Position numbers and translations under genes: made by a program. DNA of 22,657 bases from JALHMQ01 sp037441125 (GTDB lineage Bacteria; Pseudomonadota; Gammaproteobacteria; Burkholderiales; Burkholderiaceae_F): NCBI GenBank assembly GCA_037441125.1, contig JBBIST010000052.1, positions 1-22,657 on the forward strand, given 5' to 3'. Positions 1 through 6,509 of the stretch are shown here, piece after piece. The first letter of the stretch is position 1; every line of letters starts with the position of its first letter. Below the pieces are notes generated by a model, which searched no databases, was not told the origin of the DNA, and saw only the letters and a program-made list of their open reading frames with translations.

Positions 1-471
1 ACGCTGCTGGCCGAGCTGCCGGCGCAGGGCCGGCGCCTGTCGCTGTGGCGGCCGCGCATCGCGCGCCTGACGCTGCTGGCCGACGCGCAGGCGGCGCAGG
101 AGGCGCGCTCGGTCCTCGACGAGGTAGCGGCGGCCGGGCGAGCGGGCCTGGAGATCACTGCCGGCGCGCATCTGGCCGAGCGGCTGACGCGTCTCGGCCA
201 GGCGGACGCGGCGCTGCCGGTGGCGCGGCGCACGCTGGCGCTGCTCGAGCACGCCTCGGCCGACAACCAGTACCGCGGCGAGATCTGGCGCCAGTGCCTG
301 GCGGCGCTGTCGATCGCCGATCCGCCGGCGGCGGCGCAGGTGCTGCGCCGTGCGGTGGCGTGGATCGAGGAGACCGCGCAGCGGCGCGTGCCGCCCTCGT
401 TTCGCGCCTCGTTTCTCGAGCACAACGCCGCCAACCGCGAGCTGCGGCGCGCGGCCACTCGCCTGCACTAG
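1..471 (+). CDS. C-terminal part of a TPR-type protein, possibly an ATPase/transcriptional regulator (5' truncated)
   Basis: The reading frame is open from the first base and ends at TAG 469-471, giving about 156 residues of a protein that starts before the window. It is Ala/Leu/Arg-rich and helical, with repeated helix pairs (for example a segment with LAERLTRLGQADAALPVARR) that look like degenerate TPR units. The end has a W-x-n-FRASFLEHNAANRELRRAA pattern. From memory, similar tails close large ATP-binding regulators of the SARP/LuxR or adenylate-cyclase-like type, which carry C-terminal TPR arrays. No catalytic or DNA-binding domain is visible here, so the function is inferred only from the tail. 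A long ORF in another frame crosses this region and runs into ilvA; I treat that as a high-GC shadow. Confidence 0.6.
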   Translation, partial: TLLAELPAQGRRLSLWRPRIARLTLLADAQAAQEARSVLDEVAAAGRAGLEITAGAHLAERLTRLGQADAALPVARRTLALLEHASADNQYRGEIWRQCLAALSIADPPAAAQVLRRAVAWIEETAQRRVPPSFRASFLEHNAANRELRRAATRLH

Positions 472-903
472 CACCTGCGCCCGCGAGACCGCGGCAGCCG
501 GTACTTGAGTGGACCCGAGTCGCGATGCGGCTCGGCAGCAGCACTCGTCGAGGCGAATTGCGGTGCGTAGGTCGGCACGGCGCAGGCTGGGACGACGCGC
601 TGCAGGCGCGCGCCGTTGTGCACGAGGCCCGAAAGCGCCGGCGATCCCGGGCCAACCCGAGGCTTGCGCGGAGTCAGCGGCGGCCGCGGGGCGTGGAAGC
701 GCCGGAACGACGGGCGCGTCACGGCTCGGCCGCTTGCTTGAGGCTAGTGGCCGCCACTGGCGGCGGGAGAGGCTGCTTGGGCGAGGTGCCGATGACCGGA
801 AGCACGAAGCGAGTCGGAGACTGGCAGCCGGTGTCGGCGCCCGGGGTGGTTCGACCCGCTCCGTCATCGCCAATCCGCAGCGACCCGGCACGACCGCCAC
901 CGC
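472..903. other. 432-bp stretch without a convincing gene
   Basis: All three forward frames were read. The frame of the preceding gene is broken by stops near 568, 739, 745 and 793. The other frames stay open mainly because of the high GC content and translate to Arg/Ala-rich low-complexity protein with no recognisable motif. A 6-bp stem with a 3-base loop lies at 750-764 (GCCGCC/GGCGGC). There is no clear promoter or terminator. The best guess is degraded coding sequence between two TPR-like pieces. Confidence 0.5.
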
Positions 904-1194
904 TTGGCGCGGTTGGCCGCGCAGGGCCGCTTCGCCGAGGCGCTCGCCGTCCTCGATGCGGTCACACCGATGCTCGATGTGGCGCAAACCTGGGTGATGG
1001 CGCGCGTGCAGCTCGAACAGGCGTTGCGCTTTGCGGCCGAGGGCGATCTGCCGCACGAACACTGCACGGCGCGCGCGTTGCTGGCGCGCGATCTGGCACG
1101 GGCGGGACAGGCCGGTGCCGCCGCGGAACTGATGCGCGTGGCCTTGGCCGACCCAGCCATCGTGCCGGCCGGCTATCCGCCGGCCCGCGTATAA
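904..1194 (+). pseudogene. TPR-like fragment, probably a gene remnant
   Basis: This frame translates to up to 96 residues from a TTG at 904 and ends at TAA 1192-1194. It is open upstream to about 796, with no ATG or GTG start supported by a ribosome site. The product has two or three amphipathic helix pairs (LAAQGRFAEALAVLDAV, then LLARDLARAGQAGAAAEL) that resemble TPR/SEL1-like helices. It shares the frame and general character of the truncated protein at 1-471. Codon use is a little less GC-biased at third positions than in ilvA. I read it as the 3' remnant of a second TPR protein or of a duplicated C-terminus. A small real gene remains possible. It ends 32 bp before ilvA. Confidence 0.4.
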
Positions 1195-1195
1195 A
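1190..1195 (+). promoter_or_regulatory. -10-like hexamer upstream of ilvA
   Basis: TATAAA is the most AT-rich hexamer near ilvA and lies 31 bp before its ATG. No good -35 hexamer is seen 16-18 bp upstream, and the sequence overlaps the TAA stop of the preceding fragment, so this is weak evidence. Confidence 0.2.
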
Positions 1196-1226
1196 CCGCA
1201 CCGGGAAAAACGAGGGAGAGCGGGCC

Positions 1227-2753
1227 ATGCCAGCCCAGGAATACCTGCGCCGCATCCTCAATGCGCGCGTCTACGACGTCGCGGTCGAAACGCCGCTGGA
1301 TGTCGCGCCGCAGTTGAGCGCACGGCTGCAGAACACCGTGCTGCTCAAGCGCGAAGACCTGCAACCGGTGTTCAGCTTCAAGCTGCGCGGCGCCTACAAC
1401 AAGATGGTCAACCTGCCGCCCGAGGCGCTCGAGCGCGGCGTGATCGCGGCCAGCGCCGGCAACCATGCGCAGGGCGTGGCGCTCGCCGCCCGCAAGCTCG
1501 GCTGCCGCGCGGCGATCGTGATGCCGGTGACCACGCCGCAGGTCAAGGTCGACGCGGTGCGTAGCCTCGGCGGCGACGTGCTGCTGCACGGCGATTCGTA
1601 CTCGGACGCCTACGCGCACGCGCTCGAACTCCAGGCCCGGCACGAGCTGACCTTCGTGCACCCCTTCGACGACCCGGACGTGATCGCCGGCCAGGGCACG
1701 GTGGGCATGGAGATCCTGCGCCAGCACCATCCGACCGAGCACGGGCCGCTGCACGCGGTGTTCGTCGCCATCGGCGGCGGCGGGCTGATCGCCGGCGTCG
1801 GTGCCTACCTCAAGGCGCTGCAGCCGCAGATCAAGGTAATCGGCGTGCAGACCGAGGACTCGGACGCGATGGCGCGCTCGCTCGCCGCCGGCCGGCGCGT
1901 GCAACTGCACGACGTGGGGCTCTTTTCCGACGGCACCGCGGTGCGCATGGTGGGCGAGGAGACCTTTCGCTTGGCACGCCGCTTCGTCGACCAGGTGATC
2001 ACGGTCGACACCGACGAGCTGTGCGCGGCGATCAAGGACGTGTTCCAGGACACGCGCTCGATCCTCGAGCCGGCCGGCGCGCTGGCGGTGGCCGGCGCCA
2101 AGAAGTACGTCGAACGCGAGCGGCTTCGCGGCACGACGCTGGCGGCGATCGCCAGCGGCGCCAACATGAACTTCGACCGCCTGCGCTTCGTCGCCGAGCG
2201 CGCCGAGGTGGGCGAGGAGCGCGAGGCGGTGTTCGCGGTGACGATTCCCGAGGAGCGCGGCTCGTTTCGCCGCTTCTGCGCGCTGGTGGGCAGCCGCAAC
2301 GTGACCGAGTTCAACTACCGGATCGCCGACGCGGTCGAGGCGCACGTGTTCGTCGGCATCCAGGTCGGCGCGCGCGGCGAGGCGGACGAACTGGCGCGCG
2401 CTTTCGCCGGCGCCGGCTTTCCCGCGCTCGACCTCACCGAGGACGAACTGGCCAAGCAGCACCTGCGCCATCTGGTCGGCGGCCGCTCGCCGCTGGCGCG
2501 CGACGAACTGATCTACCGCTTCGAGTTCCCGGAGCGGCCCGGGGCGCTGATGAAGTTCCTCACCAGCATGGCGCCGAACTGGAACATCTCACTGTTCCAC
2601 TACCGCAACCAGGGCGCCGACTACGGCCGCATCTTGGTCGGCATCCAGGTGCCGGCCGGAGAGAAGAAGCAGTTCCGCGCCTTCCTTGCCGAACTCGGCT
2701 ACCGGCACTGGGACGAAAGCGGCAACCCGGCCTACCGGCTGTTTCTCGGCTAG
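1227..2753 (+). CDS. ilvA: Threonine ammonia-lyase (threonine deaminase), biosynthetic long form
   Basis: IlvA is a PLP enzyme that converts L-threonine to 2-oxobutanoate and ammonia, the committed step of isoleucine synthesis in the cytoplasm. The 508-residue product is close to the usual length of the long form (about 500-515). The N-terminal fold-type II domain carries the PLP lysine K52 in SFKLRGAYN, the SAGNHAQG substrate loop near 76-83, and the glycine-rich phosphate-binding GGGGLIAG at 183-190. The last 170 or so residues form two ACT-like regulatory domains (one near VFAVTIPEERGSFRRF, the second near YRFEFPERPGALMKF), the normal site for isoleucine inhibition and valine activation. 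ATG 1227 is preceded by a purine-rich GAGGGAGAG site and gives the canonical N-terminus. The gene lies alone with yqhA, not in an ilv operon. Confidence 0.97.
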   Translation: MPAQEYLRRILNARVYDVAVETPLDVAPQLSARLQNTVLLKREDLQPVFSFKLRGAYNKMVNLPPEALERGVIAASAGNHAQGVALAARKLGCRAAIVMPVTTPQVKVDAVRSLGGDVLLHGDSYSDAYAHALELQARHELTFVHPFDDPDVIAGQGTVGMEILRQHHPTEHGPLHAVFVAIGGGGLIAGVGAYLKALQPQIKVIGVQTEDSDAMARSLAAGRRVQLHDVGLFSDGTAVRMVGEETFRLARRFVDQVITVDTDELCAAIKDVFQDTRSILEPAGALAVAGAKKYVERERLRGTTLAAIASGANMNFDRLRFVAERAEVGEEREAVFAVTIPEERGSFRRFCALVGSRNVTEFNYRIADAVEAHVFVGIQVGARGEADELARAFAGAGFPALDLTEDELAKQHLRHLVGGRSPLARDELIYRFEFPERPGALMKFLTSMAPNWNISLFHYRNQGADYGRILVGIQVPAGEKKQFRAFLAELGYRHWDESGNPAYRLFLG

Positions 2754-2761
2754 GAACGGCG

Positions 2762-3262
2762 ATGCTCGGACGCCTGCTCAACGCCAGCCGCTACCTGGTG
2801 CTGATCGCCGTCCTCGGATCGCTGGCGGCGGCCGCAGCGCTGTTCGTCTACGGCATCGCCGAGACCATCGCCGTGATCGTCGAGACCGCGGCCAAGGCCG
2901 AGGTCTCGAGCAAGGGCGCCAAGGCGCTGGCGCTCACCTTCATCGAGATCGTCGACCTGTTCCTGCTCGGCACGGTGCTGCTGATGATCGCGCTCGGCCT
3001 TTATGAGCTGTTCATCGACGACCAGTTGAACCTGCCCGAGTGGCTGCACATCCGCACCTTCGACGACCTGAAGAACAAGCTGGTCGGCGTCGTGCTGGTG
3101 GTGCTGGCGGTGATCTTCCTCGGCCACGTGGTCGCCTGGGACGGCAGCAAGGACCTGCTCGGTTTCGGCGTCGCCGTGGCGGCGGTGATCGCGGCGCTGA
3201 CCTGGTTCCTGACCGGCGCCAAGGGCGGCAAGGCCGACAAGGACGCGCCCCCGGGCGGGTAG
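2762..3262 (+). CDS. yqhA: YqhA/UPF0114 family inner-membrane protein
   Basis: The 166-residue product has about four hydrophobic membrane segments (near 11-31, 60-84, 108-126 and 133-151). It carries the family pattern of an N-terminal SRYLVLIAVLGS, a central FIEIVDLFLLGTVL, LYELFID, then LPEWLHIRTFDDLKNKL before the third segment. This matches YqhA (UPF0114), a conserved membrane protein whose biochemical role I do not know. A charged Lys/Asp/Gly tail follows the last segment. The ATG lies 8 bp after the ilvA stop, so the two are probably co-transcribed. Its link to isoleucine synthesis is positional only. Confidence 0.88.
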   Translation: MLGRLLNASRYLVLIAVLGSLAAAAALFVYGIAETIAVIVETAAKAEVSSKGAKALALTFIEIVDLFLLGTVLLMIALGLYELFIDDQLNLPEWLHIRTFDDLKNKLVGVVLVVLAVIFLGHVVAWDGSKDLLGFGVAVAAVIAALTWFLTGAKGGKADKDAPPGG

Positions 3263-3366
3263 GGGCCGCGAGCGGCGCAGCGCCGGAGCAGCGCGCGCAC
3301 ACCGCGCCGCCGGCGGGCGCGGCGTAGCATCCGGGGCGTTGCCCACAGCGTCGAAGCGACCTTGCC

Positions 3367-3693
3367 ATGAAGCAAAGCGCCCTGATCGCCTTGATCGCCG
3401 CACTGGTCGCGATTCCGGCTGCGACTGTCGCCCAGACGGAGGCCGAAATGCGCCGTCTGGCCGAACTGGACGCCGTGTGCGAGGCGGCGCGCGAGAGAAA
3501 GCTGGCGCCGCTGCGCGCCGAGCGCACCGAGCGCTGCGTGCGCGAGGAGAAGCGACCGCGCGAGCTGTGCCAGGCCGAGAACGCGCACTGGGGCAACACG
3601 CGTGCGGTGCGCGGCGGCGCGCGCGCCGGCCTGTTCTACGACCTGCCCGAGTGCATCGCCGCGTTCGAGGCGCGCCAGCAGTATCGCCGTTGA
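3367..3693 (+). CDS. Small exported protein with four cysteines, function unknown
   Basis: The 108-residue product begins MKQ and has a hydrophobic stretch (SALIALIAALVAIPAATVA) that looks like a Sec signal peptide cut near residue 22-23. The mature part is short, highly charged and probably helical. It has four cysteines at 38, 57, 68 and 96, spaced as for two disulfides in the periplasm, and ends with LFYDLPECIAAFEARQQ. I have an impression of similar conserved exported hypothetical proteins in gamma- and betaproteobacteria, but no function is known to me. A TAGCAT -10-like hexamer lies 36 bp upstream of the ATG, so it may have its own promoter. Confidence 0.72.
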   Translation: MKQSALIALIAALVAIPAATVAQTEAEMRRLAELDAVCEAARERKLAPLRAERTERCVREEKRPRELCQAENAHWGNTRAVRGGARAGLFYDLPECIAAFEARQQYRR

Positions 3694-3737
3694 AGCGACG
3701 CGGCCGTATCGGCAGGCGCTCGCAAGCCGTCGGGTGA

Positions 3738-4214
3738 GTGCGATTGGGCGCCGTCTTCCGTCATGGTGTGGTCGTCGCGCCGGCATCGATCGACGCGCTC
3801 GGCCACGCCAACAACCGCGAGTTCCTGCGCTGGATGGAGGAAGCCGCGGTGCGCCACTCGGACGCGCGCGGCTGGAGCAGCGCCCGTTACCTGGCCGGCG
3901 GCGCCGCCTGGGTGGCCGCACAGCACCGGATCGACTACCTGCGGCCGGCCTTCGCCGGCGACGCGCTGAGCGTCTGGACCTGGATCGAGTCGATCGAGGC
4001 ACGCACCTGTCGCCGCCGCTACCTGGTCGCGCGCGAGCACGACGGCAAGGCGCTCGCACTCGGTCACACCGTCTGGGCGTTCATCGACCTCGCCAGCCAT
4101 CGCGCCGTGCCGGTGGCGCCCGAAGTGGCGGCGGCCTTCGAGGTCGTGCCCGACGACGACCCGCGCCTGGCCGTGCTCGGTGCCGCGCGCCGGTTGCTGC
4201 GCCGCGACCGCTGA
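3738..4214 (+). CDS. Hot-dog fold acyl-CoA thioesterase (4HBT/YbgC-like)
   Basis: The 158-residue product is typical in length for a single hot-dog domain. Near residues 16-33 it carries the 4-hydroxybenzoyl-CoA thioesterase signature, IDALGHANNREFLRWMEEAA followed by a conserved His. The Asp of that motif is the usual catalytic residue, and a central IDYLRPAFAGDALSVWTWIES strand pair is also family-like. It should hydrolyse a short or aromatic acyl-CoA in the cytoplasm; the substrate cannot be read from the sequence. The GTG start at 3738 has no good Shine-Dalgarno. An in-frame TTG at 3744 or GTG at 3768 would only shorten the N-terminus. It converges with the cupin gene across a 29-bp gap. 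Confidence 0.88.
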   Translation: MRLGAVFRHGVVVAPASIDALGHANNREFLRWMEEAAVRHSDARGWSSARYLAGGAAWVAAQHRIDYLRPAFAGDALSVWTWIESIEARTCRRRYLVAREHDGKALALGHTVWAFIDLASHRAVPVAPEVAAAFEVVPDDDPRLAVLGAARRLLRRDR

Positions 4215-4243
4215 ACGCCGGCCGCGGTGCCGCCGCGCGCGTT

Positions 4244-4708
4244 TCAGGGCTGGCCGGACTCGACCGCCGGCGGCAGTTGCGGCCGGTCGCGCTCGCGGCT
4301 GACGAGGCACAGGAAGCCGAGCGCGCAGCCGGCATCGGCGCGAAACTGGTGCCAGGTCAGCGGCTCGACCGTCACCAGGTCGTGTTCGCCGATCGCGTGC
4401 ACGCTCTCGCCCAGTTGCACCGCGCCGCGCCCGCGCAGGATCAGCACCGCGTGCGTGTGCCGGTGGCGCTCGAGCGTCGAGTAGCCGCCGGCGGCGATCT
4501 CGAAGTAGCGCAGTTCGCAGTCTTGATCCGGCTGCGCGAACAGCACCTGGCGCGTGATGTCCTTGAACGGCGCGCTGCCGTCTTCCTTGTAGCGCAGCCG
4601 TTCGACGCCGCTCCAGCTCAGGCCGCCGTCGCGATCGGGCGCGAGGCGGCGCACGAGTTCGGCGCCGCTCGCAGGCGTCGGCGGCGCAGTTTCCGGCGAC
4701 CGGCTCAT
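4244..4708 (-). CDS. Cupin protein, probable 1-methylthio-D-xylulose 5-phosphate methylsulfurylase-like
   Basis: The 154-residue product has a single cupin domain. Motif 1 is GGYSTLERHRHTHAVLILRG with H82, H84 and H86 as likely metal ligands. Motif 2 is EPLTWHQF with H120. Two cysteines (128 and 134, the latter in GFLCLV) lie just after it. The start overlaps the stop of the upstream RuBisCO-like gene by ATGA, so translation is probably coupled. In Rhodospirillum rubrum a RuBisCO-like protein and a cupin act in sequence in the methylthioadenosine-isoprenoid shunt. There the cupin releases methanethiol from 1-methylthioxylulose 5-phosphate to give deoxyxylulose 5-phosphate, an isoprenoid precursor. 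I assign this role by that pairing plus the cupin motifs; the reaction itself is inference. A generic sugar-phosphate or sensor cupin is the alternative. Confidence 0.72.
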   Translation of the reverse strand: MSRSPETAPPTPASGAELVRRLAPDRDGGLSWSGVERLRYKEDGSAPFKDITRQVLFAQPDQDCELRYFEIAAGGYSTLERHRHTHAVLILRGRGAVQLGESVHAIGEHDLVTVEPLTWHQFRADAGCALGFLCLVSRERDRPQLPPAVESGQP

Positions 4709-5823
4709 GACGGCAGCGCCTGCGCCACCGCCTGCACGAAGGCGGCGCTGCGCTCGGCCAGCCGTTCGCGCGCGATCAGCAGCGAGCCGCCGATCAGCAG
4801 CACCGTGTCGGCGCCGTACTCGCGCACGAGCTCCGGCACCCGCTCGACGCTCATGCCGCCGGCCGGCGCCGGCAGCCCCGGGCGGATCGCGGCCTCGGGC
4901 CAGGGCGCGCGCGCGGCGCGCGCGATCGCCTCGCAGGTCTCGCGCGAGTATGAGAACCGGCCGCCGTGGCTGGGGAAGATCACGACGTCGGCGCCGAACA
5001 GCCGGAACAGTCGGCCGATCAGCAGCGGCGGTGCCAACTTGCCGCAGCCGGCGAGCGCCGGGTGGGCGAGAAACACGCACTCGCGGTGCTCGCGTGCGAG
5101 CGCGTTGAAGGTGGCCACGCCGCAGTTCATCGGCGCCACCAGGAAGCCGGTGACGCCGCGGCGGCGCGCGAACTCGATCTGCCGCTGCATCTGGCCGTGA
5201 TGGCCGTAGAGCGACGGCAGGTACAGCGAGCGCGTGCCGTCGCGGCGCGCTGCGTTCGCCTCGTCGACCGCCGGCTGGCAGGCGGCCACGCGCGCCTCGA
5301 ACGGTGCCGAGGCCTGGTCGGCCCAGCCGTGGTCGTCCTTGATCAGGTCGATGCCCGCGCCGGCGAAGCTGCGCGTCATCTCGGCCAGCGCCGCCGGCGT
5401 CGAGCCGATCGGCTTGAGCGCGGTGCAGGTCAACGGTCGCGCCGCAGCGCCGACGCGCGCGCGCACGCCGGCGATGCCGTGGTTCGGCCCGCCGAAGGCG
5501 CGCGCCAGCGGCGCCGGCAGCGCCACCTCGAGCAACTCGAGGTCGGCATGCAGCGAGCTGTTGCCGAACAGCATGTTCATCAACTGGCCGGGGTCGGCGC
5601 CGACCGACTCGACGCTGAGCGAAAGCTGCGCCAGGCAGGCGCCGTCGGCCTGCGGCTCGATGCCTTCGACGCGCGCCACGACCTCGCGCAGCACGCGTTC
5701 GTCGCGCACCGCTTCGGCCGGCATCTCGATGCTCTGCTCGAGCGCGAGCACGCGCGCGCGCTGCGCCGCGTGCGCGGCCGGCGCATGCAGGCGATAAGTG
5801 GCGAGGATGCGCGAATCGTCCAT
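4705..5823 (-). CDS. RuBisCO-like protein, form IV (probable 5-methylthioribulose-1-phosphate isomerase)
   Basis: The 372-residue product is shorter than a true RuBisCO large subunit (about 470) but keeps the fold landmarks. These are TCTALKPIG with K137 (the TxxKP lysine), IKDDHGWADQ with K162, D163 and D164, FLAHPALAG with H254, and FPSHGGRFSYS with H286. At the position of the RuBisCO metal-binding Glu there is a His (KDDH), and the mobile loop-6 Lys is not evident, so carboxylase activity is unlikely. I recall KDDHG-type sequences from the clade that includes the Rhodospirillum rubrum protein, which isomerises 5-methylthioribulose 1-phosphate. The overlapping cupin gene supports that pathway. 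I chose ATG 5823; the frame is open to 5901, but that N-terminus is not family-like. Phosphorylase and isomerase partners (MtnP, MtnA) are not in the window. A different sugar-phosphate RuBisCO-like function is possible. Confidence 0.85.
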   Translation of the reverse strand: MDDSRILATYRLHAPAAHAAQRARVLALEQSIEMPAEAVRDERVLREVVARVEGIEPQADGACLAQLSLSVESVGADPGQLMNMLFGNSSLHADLELLEVALPAPLARAFGGPNHGIAGVRARVGAAARPLTCTALKPIGSTPAALAEMTRSFAGAGIDLIKDDHGWADQASAPFEARVAACQPAVDEANAARRDGTRSLYLPSLYGHHGQMQRQIEFARRRGVTGFLVAPMNCGVATFNALAREHRECVFLAHPALAGCGKLAPPLLIGRLFRLFGADVVIFPSHGGRFSYSRETCEAIARAARAPWPEAAIRPGLPAPAGGMSVERVPELVREYGADTVLLIGGSLLIARERLAERSAAFVQAVAQALPS

Positions 5824-5831
5824 CGCAGCGG

Positions 5832-5837
5832 ATTCTA
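5832..5837 (-). promoter_or_regulatory. -10-like hexamer just upstream of the RuBisCO-like gene
   Basis: On the minus strand TAGAAT ends 8 bases before the ATG at 5823. A transcript from it would start at or within about 2 bases of the ATG, so it would be leaderless. No Shine-Dalgarno is seen before the ATG, which agrees with this. A clear -35 hexamer is lacking. Confidence 0.35.
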
Positions 5838-5920
5838 CGGACGCCGGTGCACGGCCGCCCGCAGGGATGACGCCGGTCAATCGGCACGCGCTTTGCCGCA
5901 CGTGCGACCGCCGCCGCCGT

Positions 5921-5926
5921 TAGGAT
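5921..5926 (+). promoter_or_regulatory. -10-like hexamer upstream of the bacteriohemerythrin gene
   Basis: TAGGAT followed by CGCG lies in the 161-bp divergent gap (5824-5984), 58 bp before the ATG. A TTGCCG at 5893-5898 could be a -35, but the spacing of 22 bp is too long for a standard sigma-70 promoter. Confidence 0.3.
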
Positions 5927-5984
5927 CGCGCCGCTGCCCCATGGCGGTCACGGCCGTATCCGGCGGCCGGCGAAGGAGCTGCGC

Positions 5985-6407
5985 ATGCCGATCCTGTGGC
6001 GCCCCCAAATGAGCCTCGGCAACGCCTTGCTCGACGGCGATCACCGCTACCTGATCTCGCTCATCAACACGGTCGAACTGGCGCTGCGCGATCCGGCTGC
6101 GCGCGACTCGCTGATCGCCGCGCTCGACCAGTTGGCGGCCTACACGATCGAGCACTTCGAGCGGGAAGAGAAAATCATGCACGCGGTGCATTACCTGGGC
6201 TTGGCCCGGCACCGCAATGCGCACCGCGAACTGGCGCAGCGGCTGGTAGAGATCCGCGCCGCGATCGAAAGCGCGACCGGGGCCACACCGGCCGAGACCG
6301 ATCGCCTGATCGAGTTGCTGCGCGACTGGCTGCTCGACCATGTGCTCAAGGAGGATCTGCTGCTCAAGCCGCTGCTGGCGCAGCAGCCGGAGAACTTCAG
6401 CGGCTGA
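5985..6407 (+). CDS. Bacteriohemerythrin (hemerythrin-like di-iron O2-binding protein)
   Basis: The 140-residue product is one hemerythrin domain with all expected di-iron ligands: H20 in LDGDH, H57 and E61 in IEHFEREEKIM, H76 and H80 in LARHRNAH, and H119 and D124 in WLLDHVLKED. The opening ILWRPQMSLGN and the aromatic Y70 after EEKIMHAVHY are typical of bacterial family members. It should bind O2 at a non-haem di-iron centre in the cytoplasm, for oxygen storage, delivery or sensing; no output domain is attached. A strong GAAGGAG ribosome site lies 7 bases before the ATG. It is transcribed divergently from the RuBisCO-like/cupin pair. Confidence 0.93.
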   Translation: MPILWRPQMSLGNALLDGDHRYLISLINTVELALRDPAARDSLIAALDQLAAYTIEHFEREEKIMHAVHYLGLARHRNAHRELAQRLVEIRAAIESATGATPAETDRLIELLRDWLLDHVLKEDLLLKPLLAQQPENFSG

Positions 6408-6426
6408 GCCGCGGCGGCGCGTGGCC

Positions 6427-6432
6427 TAAGAT
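6427..6432 (+). promoter_or_regulatory. -10-like hexamer upstream of the AI-2E family gene
   Basis: TAAGAT lies in the 102-bp gap after the hemerythrin gene, 77 bp before the next ATG. It belongs to a recurring TA-R-N-A-T followed by C/G series in this window. No -35 partner is obvious. Confidence 0.25.
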
Positions 6433-6509
6433 CGGCGCGCGCCTGCAGCGGCCCCGGGGGCGCAGCCGTCAGGGCCACGGGCGCGCGCGCACACGACGCA
6501 GACTCCGCG

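Noticed and set aside
45..1226. Very long in-frame extension upstream of ilvA
   Set aside because: It translates to Arg/Ala/Gly-rich nonsense that overlaps a better frame at 1-471. The conserved IlvA N-terminus and a ribosome site are at 1227.
1173..2471. 432-residue ORF on the minus strand inside ilvA
   Set aside because: It is an antisense shadow rich in His, Arg, Asp and Val, as produced by high-GC codon bias opposite a real gene; no motifs.
4215..4243. Hairpin CGCGG/CCGCG in the 29-bp gap between convergent genes as a bidirectional terminator
   Set aside because: The stem is only 5 bp, without a T-tract on either strand, and such stems are common by chance at this GC content.
4705..5823. 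True carbon-fixing RuBisCO large subunit
   Set aside because: The protein is about 100 residues too short, has KDDH rather than KDDE, lacks an obvious loop-6 lysine, and no small subunit, activase or phosphoribulokinase gene is nearby.
4244..5887. 547-residue minus-strand ORF joining the cupin with upstream sequence
   Set aside because: Only its last 154 residues are a protein family (cupin). The upstream part is the shifted frame of the RuBisCO-like gene, and ATG 4708 in the ATGA overlap is the natural start.
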